From: Schoenoplectus triqueter
Taxonomy: Eukaryota; Streptophyta; Magnoliopsida; Poales; Cyperaceae
Direction: 5' to 3'
Assembly: GCA_964058805.1 (NCBI GenBank)
Contig: CAXKVV010000857.1
Coordinates: forward strand, 1-43,748
DNA length: 43,748 nt
The notes below the pieces were generated by a model. It was not told the origin of the DNA. It ran no database searches and saw only the letters and a program-made list of their open reading frames with translations. The translations under genes and the position numbers were made by a program. Positions 21,951-33,750 of this stretch are shown piece after piece. Every line of letters begins with the position of its first letter. Position 1 is the stretch's first letter.

Positions 21951-24123
21951 ACCGGACTGGTCACTGGTCCAGCCGATCCTCCGACGTAAATGATTAGAGA
22001 ATTTTGTGTTTTAGGTTCCCAATTTCGCCTCATACCAAATTTTGCTTTTCCTAGAAGCAAGATTTGACGCTTGACAATTATCTTAGAATTTTTAATCCAA
22101 TCCAGTAAAACGCTTGGTTAATTTTGACACTTACCAAAATTCCTCAAAAAAAAAACTTAACTAGTGACATTAGATGTGTGAGACCCGCGTGTCACACGTA
22201 GGCACGGGGCGTGTCCGACTATGTGCTTGTCTGGTACGCTATCTGGCGGAGGCTTTTAGCATGTTACAATGTTGATTATTTAACACATTTGTATAATGCC
22301 ATGTCACGTGCTGGTTTAATTTGTTGTGCTTGTTCGGATACATTCGTGCTAGCGCGCAACAACACTCTTTTTTTCGCTGATAAATTGTAAAAATGTTGAA
22401 ATATTTTTTTAACAATTAGAAAAAAATAAGAAAACTTTTTCAGAAATACTCAGGATTTTTTCTGAGTTTTCTTGAATCAATATTTGTTACTTTTTTAAAT
22501 TGTCAAATTGTTAGTAAAATGATTTCGAAATTGAAAAAAAATCAAATAAAAATATGTTCAATTTGCTAAAAAAATTGAAGTTCAAATTTCAAAATTTGAA
22601 ATTAATATCGATAGAATAGTTTGATGGACAATTTCAAAATTTCCCTTTTTACTGGGCCCCTGCGGTTCTTCCATAATAAATTAAAACAGTAAAACTGGTC
22701 TTTCTTTTTCCTAATAACAACTGAACAAGTCTGATCTTTACTATTCACGCATGAGGTTAGAAAAATTCTGTCTCCAAGAACATAACCCGTTGGGGTCCAT
22801 CTCGGATTCTCATCCTGACCGACTGATTTGTGGGGCCAACTTTTTTCTGTCATACGTCTCAGAATCCAGTTAAAATCCAATGGTAAAAAAATGTTACCGT
22901 CGTTCTGCTGCTCTCTGTCTAGATAATAAGAACGAACCAGTACTTTTTATTCTCGCTTTATACGCGTCATCAAGATACCATGTTTGTTTTGATAAAAAAA
23001 AAGGTACCATTCTTCTACAGTTGTACCAACCATCGTACCAGGGTTTCAGTAAGATGGCCAGATGGGAGTCATTTTTGTAAAATTTATTCAAGCAAGGGTT
23101 GAAGAGAAAAAATGTTGAGGGACAGCCGGGCAGGTGGGCCCCAGACACAGTCATGTTCCAGGAAACGTGCTCGCGGGGCCCAATCATCGGATATTGCGTG
23201 GCCTGTTCCCGAGACACTTGTCGGCCCACGTGGATAAATTAAAATTTGTTATAGGGCCCTTAATTTTTTTGTAATTATACATAAAGTCACGAGACTCACG
23301 ACTCACGAGTTTGAAGAGATTATATTTATCACTTGATATTGGCTTTCGTAAATAAAATAAAAAAGGAACTCGCTACTCGCTACTCGCAACTCGCAACTCG
23401 CTTCTGCATATAAAAATAGATGGATCCAACGTAAGCAGAAATTTTTATGAACTGTAAAAATGAAGAAGATTTATCATTTACGGACAAATTTGATAATATT
23501 TTAACAGAGAACAAACTATTTTATTATTTACAAGTTAAGCAATTTATTTTTAGTTTGTCCTCCGGTTTAACTCCAAAAATGTCATGGTCTCATCAATTTT
23601 TTTTATTAATTTCATCTTAAAAAGTAATGAGTTGTTATTGTCACTGTGCGACAAAAAAAAGTTACGTCAACGTCTGAAAAAAAAACATAGCCACGCGTCC
23701 AAGTTAATTAAAAAATTAAAATTATGTCTATATCAAGAAAATTGTCCTCATCGGACGAGATTTTTATCCGCATCTACAGAGAAGTTATGCAAAATATCAG
23801 CAATACATAATTACGTCATCAATATACTATGTTTTATTCACACAAAAAATTCAGACGGAGTGATCAAATTATCAAACTAAAAGAAATTATAATTTCATTG
23901 ACCCATAACGAAAATAAATTAAAGAACTATCACTTTGTCGGATAGAAAAAAAAATATTTGAGGTGGAAGGAATTTACCTTATTCTAATACTCTATCATTT
24001 CTGAATTAATTTATAAATTAAACAATAAAAATTGAGGCATGGTGTTAAGTTAGACTTTGGATCTTTATTGTCTTGTAGTGCTGGCGGTTATTCCTTTCCT
24101 GATATTTTCTTCATAATTAATAT
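21951..24123. other. Intergenic region, no gene seen
   Basis: Mixed composition with a less AT-rich island (22600-23240), where open frames on both strands overlap but show no family motif. A 7-bp microsatellite-like tract (ACTCGCT/ACTCGCA) is at about 23368-23401. No TIR or LTR with a convincing duplication was found. Confidence 0.4.
23368..23401. repeat. Imperfect 7-bp tandem repeat (ACTCGC[T/A])
   Basis: Five head-to-tail copies of ACTCGCT or ACTCGCA. A related short motif (GACTCACGA) occurs just upstream at about 23290-23310. No function is suggested. Confidence 0.75.
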
Positions 24124-24128
24124 GAAAC

Positions 24129-24781
24129 TGTTAGAATAATTTACTGTTATGGCCATGATCCTCTAGTGAACCCTAAACATAAATTAAGTTACCTTGATCC
24201 ATGCTGTCAGTCTTCCAGAGAGACACAACCCCGTTGATCACCAGACTCCTTTAGCCTTCCAGCGATCTTCCTCTAATCCGATGGAGTGATTGAGAGGACC
24301 GGCGTCAGACAGTTTCTTCTCTACTGGAACAGTGTTAAGAGAGAGAGATCTGGATCTGTTGGAAATGAAAGGGTGCCAGAAAGTGGGAAAACGAAAAGAT
24401 GTTCAAAGCCAACTGTATATCTGCATATATATGGACGTCCATATAACATAGTGCAGTTATACCTTAACGGGTCCATATCGGATCCAGATTTTCTCTTAAC
24501 GGGTTCGCTGCTTAATCAGAAAGCTGTCTATAGTTGTGTTCTCCAGGGACCAATAGCATAATTGTATTATTATGAGACTTTATATAATTCAGACCATCAC
24601 TAAATCATAAAGTCATTAATACGCATTCTACACATTAAAGGTCCCACTTCTCATGACATATAATAAACCCGATACAGAATTTGATCACTTCATTATGGGT
24701 ATAATTTGACAGCCCATTATATAATATATTTATTACATATAAGCCCATACATATTGTAATTAATAATAATTAATTCCAACA
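24129..24781 (-). repeat. 3' LTR of the copia element
   Basis: 653 bp with TG...CA ends in element orientation (TGTTGGAATT...TTCTAACA). It reads as identical to the other LTR. In element orientation it lies directly after the polypurine tract. Confidence 0.97.
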
Positions 24782-24797
24782 ATCTCCCACTTGGGCT
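24782..24797 (-). other. Polypurine tract of the copia element
   Basis: In element orientation the sequence AGCCCAAGTGGGAGAT abuts the 3' LTR. A purine-rich tract here primes plus-strand DNA synthesis in LTR retrotransposons. Confidence 0.8.
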
Positions 24798-25106
24798 ATA
24801 TGTATCTGAAAAATATATATATATATATACTGAATTGAGTACTCTTAACTATGCTGTCATAACCTTTTATGTCATCATCCAATTCCGTCCATCAATCATA
24901 TTTATAAGGACTTTATGCAGTATTCGTCTCATAAAGCGAAACTAAACTGACATAAATCACGATATAAACATAACTGAATGACATGAATCATGAAGGGGAT
25001 GTGTAGTTTGAAAATTACATGTAATGTGATCCACATGCCTATTTTTCAATTTGGTCACCTTAATCAATCTGAATTAGAGGTCGATTATAAGCTCAGAGTG
25101 TATATA

Positions 25107-25136
25107 AAACTGAATAACTGAATAACTGAATAACTG
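25107..25136. repeat. 9-bp tandem repeat (CTGAATAA type)
   Basis: About three copies of AACTGAATA in a row, between the gag-pol stop and the polypurine tract of the copia element, a noncoding part that tolerates slippage. Confidence 0.7.
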
Positions 25137-25247
25137 CATGATACATACGAAATCACAGAATATCATATAAGAACTACTGCATGATATCTGAAAAAGTATA
25201 TCATATAAAACATAAAAAAGAAATACAAGTACAAACTCCCACTCAAC

Positions 25248-28200
25248 TTAATAATCCTCTGTAACATATATACCCATATGAGCGACATGCTCATGAAACT
25301 GTTTGGGTATCAATCCCTTAGTCAGTGGATCTGCTAGCATGGAAGCTGTACCAATATGCTCAATACTTATAAGTCCACTCTGAACTCTCTCCTTCACAGC
25401 AAGGAACTTAATGTCGATATGTTTGGATTTCGACGAGCTCCTGTTGTTGTTAGAATACAGCACTGCTGAACTATTATCACAATATAACTTAAGTGGTAAC
25501 TTAATAGTATCCACAATGCGCAGCCCTGTGACAAAGTTCCTTAGCCATATTCCATGGTTCGATGCCTCGAAACACGCAATGAATTCGGCTGCCATGGTGG
25601 AGGAGGCAATCATGGATTGCTTTGCACTCCTCCAAGAAATAGCTCCTCCAGCCAACATAAAAATATAACCGGATGTTGACTTTAAGCTATCCACACAACC
25701 CGCAAAGTCGGAATCAGTATACCCAATGACCTCAAGCTTGTCTGATCGCCGATATGTTAACATGTGATTCTTCGTTCTTTGCAAGTACCGTAGTACCCTT
25801 TTGGCTGCTTTCCAGTGATTCATACCAGGATTACTGAGATAGCGACCAAGCATTCCTGTGATATACGCAATATCCGGACGCGTACACACTTGAGCATACA
25901 TAAGACTTCCTATCAAGGAAGCATATGGAATCTGATGCATTTCTGATTTCTCGAGTTCTGTTTTTGGGCACTGATCAAGACTAAACTTGTCTCCTTTAGC
26001 AACAGGGGTATTTCCTGGTTTACAACTTTCCATACCATATCGCTTGAGAACTTTATCGATATATGCTTGTTGTGAAAGTCCTAAAATACCCTTATTTCTA
26101 TCTCTGTGTATTTTAAGACCTAACACATACGATGCTTCGCCAAGATCTTTCATGTCAAAATGTTTGAAAAGAAATTTCTTGGTTTCATGCATCATATTTT
26201 TATCGTTACTGGCAAGCAATATGTCATCGACATATAAAACCAGAAATACAAACTTACTCCCACTGAACTTGTGATATATACATTCATCCACCAAGTTAGA
26301 CTCAAATCCGAATGAGATAATTACTTGATGAAATTTGAAATACCACTGTCGAGACGCTTGTTTGAGTCCATAGATAGACTTCTTTAATTTGCAAACCATC
26401 TGTTTCGAGTCATCGGATTCGTAATTCGGTGGTTGCGACATATAAATGCATTCATCAATGTCGCCATTGAGAAATGCAGTCTTAACGTCCATCTGATGTA
26501 ACTCAAGGTCAAAGTGTGCCACTAAAGCCATGATAATTCTAAAAGAATCTTTCGTTGACACAGGCGAGAAAGTTTCCGTAAAGTCAATACCTTCTTTCTG
26601 TGTAAATCCCTTAGCAACTAGTCGTGCTTTATATCTTTCCACATTACCTTCTGAATCCTTTTTGGTCTTAAATATCCATTTGCAACCAATAGGTTTCACA
26701 CCTTGAGGTAAAGGGACGATATCCCAGACGTTGTTGTCATACATTGACTTTATTTCTTCATCCATGGCTTTGGTCCATTTATGATAATTCACACTTTCTA
26801 AAGCCTGACGGAGAGTGACAGGATCATCCTCCATCATGCCAATGTTGAATTCATTTTCTTGAAGAAACACAATATAATCATTAGATATTGCGCTTCTTCT
26901 CTCTCTGGTGGACCGTCTTAAAGGCACAGTTTCTTGAGGTTCTTGAGGTGGTATAGGTTCCTCATCAACATCAACATTATCTTGTTCCGGATTCTCTTCT
27001 ATTTCTGGAGGTTCATTGACTATAGGTTCATTCACCACAGATGTGGGTTCAGGAACCAATGAGTCTCCAGATATCCTTATTACTATTGGTACCGATGTGG
27101 GTACCTCTCGTATAGGAGAATCATGTGATTCTTCAAAGACAATTTGATTTGTATTTCCCCTCTGAACCATAACATCCTCAAAGAACTTAACTGTATTTGT
27201 CTCAAAAATTATTCTATTAGTGGGATCATAAAATTTGTACCCACGGGACCTTTCTGCATATCCGATAAAATAGCAGCTAACAGTCCTTTCATCCAACTTT
27301 TTCTCTTGTGGCCTATAAGGCCGAGCTTCAGCTGGACAACCCCAAATTCTAAAATGTTGGAGACTAGGTTTTCGTCCAGTCCACAACTCATATGGAGTTT
27401 TGTTTGCTGCCTTAGTCGGTACCCGATTCAAAATGTATGCTGCTGTCTTAAGTGCTTCTCCCCAGAGGTTCAATGGAAGCGATGTATGAGAAATCATGCT
27501 TCGCACCATCTCCATTAATGTTCGATTGCGTCTTTCAGCTACACCGTTCATTGTCGGTGAACCCGGCATTGTATACTGTGGCACAATCCCATTATCCTCC
27601 AAGAATTTAGCAAAAGGCCCTGGACGTTGCTCTCCCGAGCCGTCAGAGCGACCGTAATATTCACCACCACGATCTGATCTGACGCCTTTAATCCTTTTGT
27701 TGAGTTGTAACTCGACTTCAGACTTGAAGGATTTAAATGTGTCCAAAGCTTGAGCCTTTTCTTTAATTAAATATATATAGCCATATCTAGAATAATCGTC
27801 AATGAAACTGATAAAATATACATGACCATTCCTAGTTGCTGTAGGGAATGGTCCGCATATATCCGTATGTATCAGCTCAAGAACATCCGTCATACGATTG
27901 GCTGTATACTTACGCATGCTTGTTTGTTTGCCCTTAGCACATTCAATGCACGGACCAAGGTCCGACATATCCAAGGGCCGCAGGATTTCACTTTGAACAA
28001 GACGTGTAATTCTCTGTTGAGAAATATGACCTAAACGCTTGTGCCAAAGTGCAGCTGAATCCTGATGTGTTAATTTTTGTCTAACATTTCGAGTTTCATT
28101 ATTCAAGGTCTCATTATAGGAAGCAATAGTATCTAAAGCATAAAGATTATCCATAACAGACAGAAAACCAGAAGCAACCATATTGGAGTGTCGATACAAA

Positions 28201-29378
28201 CTAAATTTTCCATCTCCAAATGAACAAGAAAAACCTAATTTGTCCAGTGCGGAAATAGAAATTAAGTTCCGTCTAAAAGACGGCACAACAAAAGTATCAT
28301 ACAAATCCAAATATAAACCAGTTTTCATAAGTAATCTAAAATGCCCTATGGCTTCAACTTCTGCCTTATTGCCATCGCCTACATAGATGTATCTTTCACC
28401 ATCTCTTGGCCTACGGTAATTTCGGCAACCCTGCATAGACACAGATATGTGAGTTGTTGCACCCGAATCTATCCACCATGTGTCTATTGAAACTGAAACT
28501 GAATTAACTTCTTCACAAACAAGAGAAAAATTACCTTTCTTTGCACGCCATGCGTGATAATTGGTACAATTTTTCTTCATGTGCCCTTCAGATCCACAGA
28601 AGAAACACCCTTTCTTTTCCTTATCCGGCTCTGTCTTGATAACCGGTTTCTTGTCCTTAGTGGGTTTCTTCTGCGAACTTGTAGTCGCAGCATCTGAATT
28701 GATTTTACGTTTCTGTTTCCCTTTTCCTTTAGATGTGGAAGCAATGTTTGCACTCTCGCTCTTGTCCGTCTTCAAACGCTCTTCTTCCTGAACACAGTGC
28801 GAGATGAGCTCATTGACTGTCCATGATTCCTTCTGACAGTTGTAGCTCACCTTAAACTGCCCAAAAGAAGTGGGAAGAGAGTTGAGAGACAAATAGACCA
28901 ACATATCTTCCGATATGTCTAGTTTATGAGCCTTCAATTTTGAAGCGGTATTCATCATTTCAAGAATGTGCTCCCTGACATTACTTCTGCCATTGTACTT
29001 CATTGTGCAGAGTTTGTTTAACAGAATGCCTATTTCAGCCTTCTCATTCCTAACGAACCTCTGCTCAAGTTCCTTAAGATAGTCCAAGGCCAGAGTGGAA
29101 TCAGAAACAGGTCCCCTAAAACTTTCAGGAATGGTCCTTTGCATGACCTTAAGACACAAGCGATTTGACCTCATCCACCGTGCATGCGCATTCTGAACAT
29201 TGTCAGGACTGTCTGCAGCAGGTACAGGTGGTTTAGCCTGCTGTAACGCTATATCTAGATCAAGACACCCAAGAATAATTTCTAAGGTATCTTTCCATTC
29301 CTTGTAATTAGAACCCGTCAGCATCGGAATGCTATTGATGCCGGCAGTAAGATCAGTAATCTTTGCTGAAAAATACAT
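25248..29378 (-). CDS. Ty1/copia gag-pol polyprotein, 1376 aa
   Basis: One uninterrupted frame encodes, in order: Gag (about 1-250, starting [12 protein letters not shown] with the NYKEWK motif of plant copia Gag); a CCHC zinc knuckle at 258-271 ([14 protein letters not shown]); aspartic protease with active-site DSGA at 304-307; integrase zinc finger (WHKRLGHIS, then C-x2-C, about 446-480) and catalytic D506, D569 and E615; reverse transcriptase with D964 and YVDD at 1049-1052; RNase H with D1222, E1265 and D1301. All expected catalytic residues are present. Gag and pol share one frame, as is normal for copia, with products released by the protease. The start at 29378 is the first ATG of the frame and precedes the conserved Gag N-terminus by a few residues. 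It acts in cytoplasmic virus-like particles, with cDNA integrated in the nucleus. Confidence 0.97.
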   Translation of the reverse strand: MYFSAKITDLTAGINSIPMLTGSNYKEWKDTLEIILGCLDLDIALQQAKPPVPAADSPDNVQNAHARWMRSNRLCLKVMQRTIPESFRGPVSDSTLALDYLKELEQRFVRNEKAEIGILLNKLCTMKYNGRSNVREHILEMMNTASKLKAHKLDISEDMLVYLSLNSLPTSFGQFKVSYNCQKESWTVNELISHCVQEEERLKTDKSESANIASTSKGKGKQKRKINSDAATTSSQKKPTKDKKPVIKTEPDKEKKGCFFCGSEGHMKKNCTNYHAWRAKKGNFSLVCEEVNSVSVSIDTWWIDSGATTHISVSMQGCRNYRRPRDGERYIYVGDGNKAEVEAIGHFRLLMKTGLYLDLYDTFVVPSFRRNLISISALDKLGFSCSFGDGKFSLYRHSNMVASGFLSVMDNLYALDTIASYNETLNNETRNVRQKLTHQDSAALWHKRLGHISQQRITRLVQSEILRPLDMSDLGPCIECAKGKQTSMRKYTANRMTDVLELIHTDICGPFPTATRNGHVYFISFIDDYSRYGYIYLIKEKAQALDTFKSFKSEVELQLNKRIKGVRSDRGGEYYGRSDGSGEQRPGPFAKFLEDNGIVPQYTMPGSPTMNGVAERRNRTLMEMVRSMISHTSLPLNLWGEALKTAAYILNRVPTKAANKTPYELWTGRKPSLQHFRIWGCPAEARPYRPQEKKLDERTVSCYFIGYAERSRGYKFYDPTNRIIFETNTVKFFEDVMVQRGNTNQIVFEESHDSPIREVPTSVPIVIRISGDSLVPEPTSVVNEPIVNEPPEIEENPEQDNVDVDEEPIPPQEPQETVPLRRSTRERRSAISNDYIVFLQENEFNIGMMEDDPVTLRQALESVNYHKWTKAMDEEIKSMYDNNVWDIVPLPQGVKPIGCKWIFKTKKDSEGNVERYKARLVAKGFTQKEGIDFTETFSPVSTKDSFRIIMALVAHFDLELHQMDVKTAFLNGDIDECIYMSQPPNYESDDSKQMVCKLKKSIYGLKQASRQWYFKFHQVIISFGFESNLVDECIYHKFSGSKFVFLVLYVDDILLASNDKNMMHETKKFLFKHFDMKDLGEASYVLGLKIHRDRNKGILGLSQQAYIDKVLKRYGMESCKPGNTPVAKGDKFSLDQCPKTELEKSEMHQIPYASLIGSLMYAQVCTRPDIAYITGMLGRYLSNPGMNHWKAAKRVLRYLQRTKNHMLTYRRSDKLEVIGYTDSDFAGCVDSLKSTSGYIFMLAGGAISWRSAKQSMIASSTMAAEFIACFEASNHGIWLRNFVTGLRIVDTIKLPLKLYCDNSSAVLYSNNNRSSSKSKHIDIKFLAVKERVQSGLISIEHIGTASMLADPLTKGLIPKQFHEHVAHMGIYVTEDY

Positions 29379-30699
29379 GCAATATAACGAATCAAATGTC
29401 TGAATTATAATATTAAATCAAAATAAGGCATATTCCATCAACTAAGTATCCTCAAATAATAAGTGTTCTTTGGAATCAATTATTATTCTTAGATAATTAG
29501 GCGTAATAATGATATATAACGGTCCATTTGATGTCAATTAGTTAACTTTCCTTTGGGTCAATCAACTAATCACACCTAAAACTTATTGACCATTACCTAT
29601 ATATTACTACAGTCTGTTTACATATAATAAGTGATTGTTGTCTTTCCTTTGGGATAGTTCAAAAATCAAATATTATATGTATATCGTCCGTATACAAGTC
29701 TTGAAAAATAATTAACGCCAATATAAGAACTTACTTTGGTAAGATAATAATTTTGTTAATTATTTCAAAAAATGTATTTTATCTGAAGCCTTCATAATGA
29801 TTTAACATTATCCAAATAAATTTCTCAAATATGTTGGCTTAACCTAAATATCAATTCATGGGTTCATGTAATCAATACCGAATAAACAACAACCAACATA
29901 ATCAATTCATAAGCGAGATAGTATGACCCAAGGTATGATGATCTCCTTCGTAAGAATCCTCTTCACAAGCCATCATCCTATGCTTAATGTAAATCTCTCA
30001 TTCTTACCAAATTACTATCCTAATAATAAATGAAATTATGTGACATGCAAGCCACCAAAATAAAAATAATTAATTGGCACCTTAGGCCGCTTACACACAT
30101 CAATCATTCATGCATTACAAGTTTCACACAAGGCAACAGGGTCATACTATCTCATAATCCTTCTACAAAAAAGAGTTAGGCATGAAAATACTGAATGGGC
30201 TTCCTAACTGCGGCGGTCCCGCTTGCCGGTAAGCGGGCGGGGGTTTAAGGGGGCAGCGCCCCCTTTAGGCAGGGGTTCCAGGGGGCCGCGCCCCCTGGAA
30301 AAATTTTTTGAAAAACCGCCAATTTACATAACCGCCCGTTCAGATAACCAATATTATTTGATCTTGACATGATTCAAAAATAACCGCAGCGGAATACAGA
30401 TCAGAAATTCGTATTTTCTTAACAGAATCATGTAATATAACAATTAATCATATGCAATTCGAAAGCTACTGTGTTGACCAATCAGTTTCTGAAATATTTC
30501 TTGATTCTGATAAACTGATAAACTTGTTTTCCGAAACTGATTGTCAATCTTGATAAATTTCATATTTAACAAACAGATCTATAAATTTCCGAACTATTTG
30601 TAAACTATTTGATTAAAAGAACATATCCTATTATAGAAATACGAATTTCTGAGAAATTTTTGAATCAGTCATTAGATCTTAACAGTTCAACTAGAGTAG
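29379..30699 (-). other. Untranslated leader of the copia element
   Basis: About 1.3 kb between primer-binding site and gag, AT-rich, with no open frame of note. It should hold the dimerisation and packaging signals. It contains one sharply GC-rich hairpin island (30205-30300), listed separately. Confidence 0.7.
30205..30300. promoter_or_regulatory. GC-rich island with two perfect hairpins in the copia leader
   Basis: Two perfect inverted repeats with 3-nt loops lie side by side: AAGGGGGC-AGC-GCCCCCTT (30247-30265, 8-bp arms) and TTCCAGGGGGC-CGC-GCCCCCTGGAA (30276-30300, 11-bp arms). They are preceded by the imperfect palindrome GCTTGCCGGTAAGC. Both arms share the core GGGGGC. In the element RNA they would form two strong stem-loops about 410 nt after the primer-binding site. 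The structure is seen; a role in dimerisation or packaging is inference. Confidence 0.75.
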
Positions 30700-30711
30700 G
30701 CTCTGATACCA
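30700..30711 (-). other. Primer-binding site (initiator tRNA-Met type)
   Basis: In element orientation TGGTATCAGAGC follows the 5' LTR after 2 nt. It is the standard complement of the plant initiator tRNA-Met 3' end used by most copia elements. Confidence 0.95.
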
Positions 30712-30713
30712 AT

Positions 30714-31366
30714 TGTTAGAATAATTTACTGTTATGGCCATGATCCTCTAGTGAACCCTAAACATAAATTAAGTTACCTTGATCCATGCTGTCAGTCTTC
30801 CAGAGAGACACAACCCCGTTGATCACCAGACTCCTTTAGCCTTCCAGCGATCTTCCTCTAATCCGATGGAGTGATTGAGAGGACCGGCGTCAGACAGTTT
30901 CTTCTCTACTGGAACAGTGTTAAGAGAGAGAGATCTGGATCTGTTGGAAATGAAAGGGTGCCAGAAAGTGGGAAAACGAAAAGATGTTCAAAGCCAACTG
31001 TATATCTGCATATATATGGACGTCCATATAACATAGTGCAGTTATACCTTAACGGGTCCATATCGGATCCAGATTTTCTCTTAACGGGTTCGCTGCTTAA
31101 TCAGAAAGCTGTCTATAGTTGTGTTCTCCAGGGACCAATAGCATAATTGTATTATTATGAGACTTTATATAATTCAGACCATCACTAAATCATAAAGTCA
31201 TTAATACGCATTCTACACATTAAAGGTCCCACTTCTCATGACATATAATAAACCCGATACAGAATTTGATCACTTCATTATGGGTATAATTTGACAGCCC
31301 ATTATATAATATATTTATTACATATAAGCCCATACATATTGTAATTAATAATAATTAATTCCAACA
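30714..31366 (-). repeat. 5' LTR of the copia element
   Basis: 653 bp, the same in length and, by eye, in sequence as the LTR at 24129-24781. It should drive transcription toward lower coordinates. A 91-codon frame on the + strand appears identically in both LTRs and is not a gene. Confidence 0.97.
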
Positions 31367-31371
31367 GAAAC

Positions 31372-33230
31372 TGCTAATAAAATCCAATATGTCACTGTTG
31401 GGTTTGAATATTTTATCAGTATGATCAGCGGAATCATTAAGAAAATGTACATGGACAGCTAATTCGGTGCATGCACGGCATGTACAGCTTACCTTACATC
31501 AACTAACAAATCTAATGCGACTGGATTTGCTCGTAGACCCTTGAAATTGTTAAATATATAACAAAGAATCCCCCCCCCCCAAAAAAAATTTAAATAAATC
31601 TTAATTCCAAACACCAATACACCATGCCGATAGGAGGATGGTTGGGATTCAAGTGGGATGGGCCACACCTGCACGGCCCTCTCCATCTGATTAGTGATTA
31701 GAAAAGAAATAAAAACAAATACTGTGACGAGAAGTAGGAAAGATCTCAAGTATAAATGTATAATACGCTAAATGCCAATGTCATATTTGTTCCACCAACC
31801 TATGCTTGCAGCTTTTGCATCGCAGGATCACACGAAGCGAGAAATGAAAGAATTTTTATAAAAAAATAATAATCAAGGCAAATAGGCAATGAAATTTCTA
31901 TGTACCGTCCGTCCTATATTTCTATTTCTTTATGTGCCTTTAATTTAACAAGTTGCAAGTAAATATAAGTAATAAGATATTTAAAATGAACTTTTTTCTG
32001 TAAAATATTTTTTAAGTTTTTAGTATAAATATATTTTTTTCAAAATACTAAAAATATGTCTAATAATAAATATTATAATTAACTACATAATAATTCATTA
32101 AAAAATCTCGTTGGATTGTTTCAGTATTTAAATTGTTTTTTTAGACACATCATATTATCTCTTTAAAAGAACAATGAGAAAAATGATATGAGTAATTTGA
32201 TTAAAATAAATGAAGAGAGAAAATAAAATCAACTTTGAAAATCATTGATGATATGACATAGCTAAAAAGGTTGAAGAGCTAACCTCTTTCTAAATATAGA
32301 ATTATATGTATCATGCCAATTATGATTTTTTATTTCGGTTTAATTTCTTGTATAGCCGTCAAAACATAAATTTTCTAATATGTTCATCAAAACTCAAAAT
32401 ATTATATTTTTATTAAAACTTAAAATCATTTATTTTAGTTCTGTTTTAAAACGGATACATCCTTTTATTCTTCTAACAGCATATTAGAATAAAGAGACTG
32501 CTAATTTTCTCTTTATTTTTGTGAAGAGATTAATTCTCTTCTTATCCTCGTCCCCTTTTCAAAGTGTCTCTGACTAGCATGAACCGTTTTAATTTTTTTG
32601 GAACTGCTACCACTTTTACCTTTACGTGTCATCCCCATTAACTTTTAATGGCAATTGATTCTCCGAAATTTGACATGCTTATACCCATTTCATATAATAT
32701 TCAGTGAGTTTCAAAAAGTGATATTTTTTTTAGTAAAGAGTCTGCGCTAGACAACATTTTAAATCTTGAAAAATCTCCATTTGGATTTCATAACCTTCTT
32801 ACATAGAGTGCATTATTTTTGTCAGTTGACCAATGCCAATAGTTCAAAAATGATATAAGACTTATTCAAGGTTACTTTTTTTTTTTATAATAGTCAAACT
32901 ATTTGTAGTCTCTTGCTTCAATTAACATCTGGTGTTTTGTTTTATTTTATTTTTTAGGAATCCATGTTGACGTATATGTGCTGTGTTTGCGACACATTAT
33001 TAGCTGCATAGATCCAAGATCGGCTGCATTGCAGTCACTTGACCAATAGTTCAAAACTGATATAAGACTTATCCAATGTGCATTGCATGTTACTAACAAA
33101 ATGCCAAAATCGTATTGTTTTTTCATAGGCAAAGTTAGATGAATACCACGACAACAGGTCAACATTTCAACCAGTGTATAAGATGCTGTTCATATTAAAA
33201 ACTAATTCATATAGGTCGACCAATAGATGT
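31372..33230. other. Intergenic region, no gene seen
   Basis: AT-rich with a C10A8-like run at about 31571. A diverged direct repeat (GACCAAT...TAGTTCAAAA.TGATATAAGACTTAT) occurs at about 32826-32872 and 33039-33083. No coding motif was recognised. Confidence 0.4.
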
Positions 33231-33264
33231 AAACACTATCAGAAAAAAAAGAATTAAAACCAGT

Positions 33265-33555
33265 TTTATAAACAATTTAGCACCGGTTATAAACCGGTTT
33301 TAAAAGTAAGAGGTGCTAAATGTTCATAACCGGTGTTAAAATAAAATATTTAAAACCGGTTTTATAAAATCGGTGCTATTTTAGTCTCAACAATTAAAAC
33401 CGGTTATTCAATAACCGGTTCTATTTTAGTTCAATTAAAACCGATTATCTATAACCGGTTCTAATCTATTTTACAATTAAAACCGGTTATAACTATAACC
33501 GGTTCTAATCAAATAAAATACTTAGAACCGGTTTCTTTAAATAACCGGCTCTAAA
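33265..33555. repeat. Left subterminal ACCGGTT repeat array of the CACTA element
   Basis: More than ten copies of ACCGGTT / AACCGGT in direct and inverted orientation, often as palindromic pairs (AAAACCGGTTTT type) spaced 15-30 bp. A matching array lies at about 34880-35145. Such arrays bind the element's transposase in En/Spm systems. Confidence 0.85.
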
Positions 33556-33750
33556 TATATTATTTTTTTTTAATAAATTTTCTGTTTTCTGTGACTGGTC
33601 CATATACCAGCCATATATATAAACAAACACATCTAAAAATATAACACAAATAAACTTATATAACTCACTAAATAACTGATCAATATCACAAACAAATATA
33701 TAAGTAACTAAACATTACAAATAACAGAAAAAAAAACATAAAACAAATTA

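Larger units (their letters stand above)
24129..31366 (-). mobile_element. Complete Ty1/copia LTR retrotransposon, 7.24 kb
   Basis: The element reads on the - strand: 5' LTR 31366-30714, primer-binding site, untranslated leader, gag-pol ORF 29378-25248, polypurine tract, 3' LTR 24781-24129. It is flanked by a perfect 5-bp duplication, GAAAC (24124-24128 and 31367-31371). The two LTRs are both 653 bp and I saw no difference between them, so insertion is recent. The order protease-integrase-RT-RNase H identifies copia rather than gypsy. The ORF has no stop and keeps all catalytic motifs, so the copy looks autonomous. I did not assign a copia lineage. Confidence 0.97.

Noticed and set aside
22602..23229. 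Overlapping open frames on both strands in a less AT-rich island
   Set aside because: No conserved motif, no splice-consistent extension, and both strands are equally open.
24286..24561. 91-codon open frame, repeated exactly at 30871-31146
   Set aside because: It lies inside both LTRs of the copia element on the antisense strand; duplicated because the LTRs are duplicated.
32947..33165. 72-codon open frame on the - strand (contains N-A-H-W-I-S-L)
   Set aside because: The H-W-I-S-L string recalls Ulp1 peptidases, but no Asp or Cys motif follows and a direct repeat runs through it. Too weak to call.
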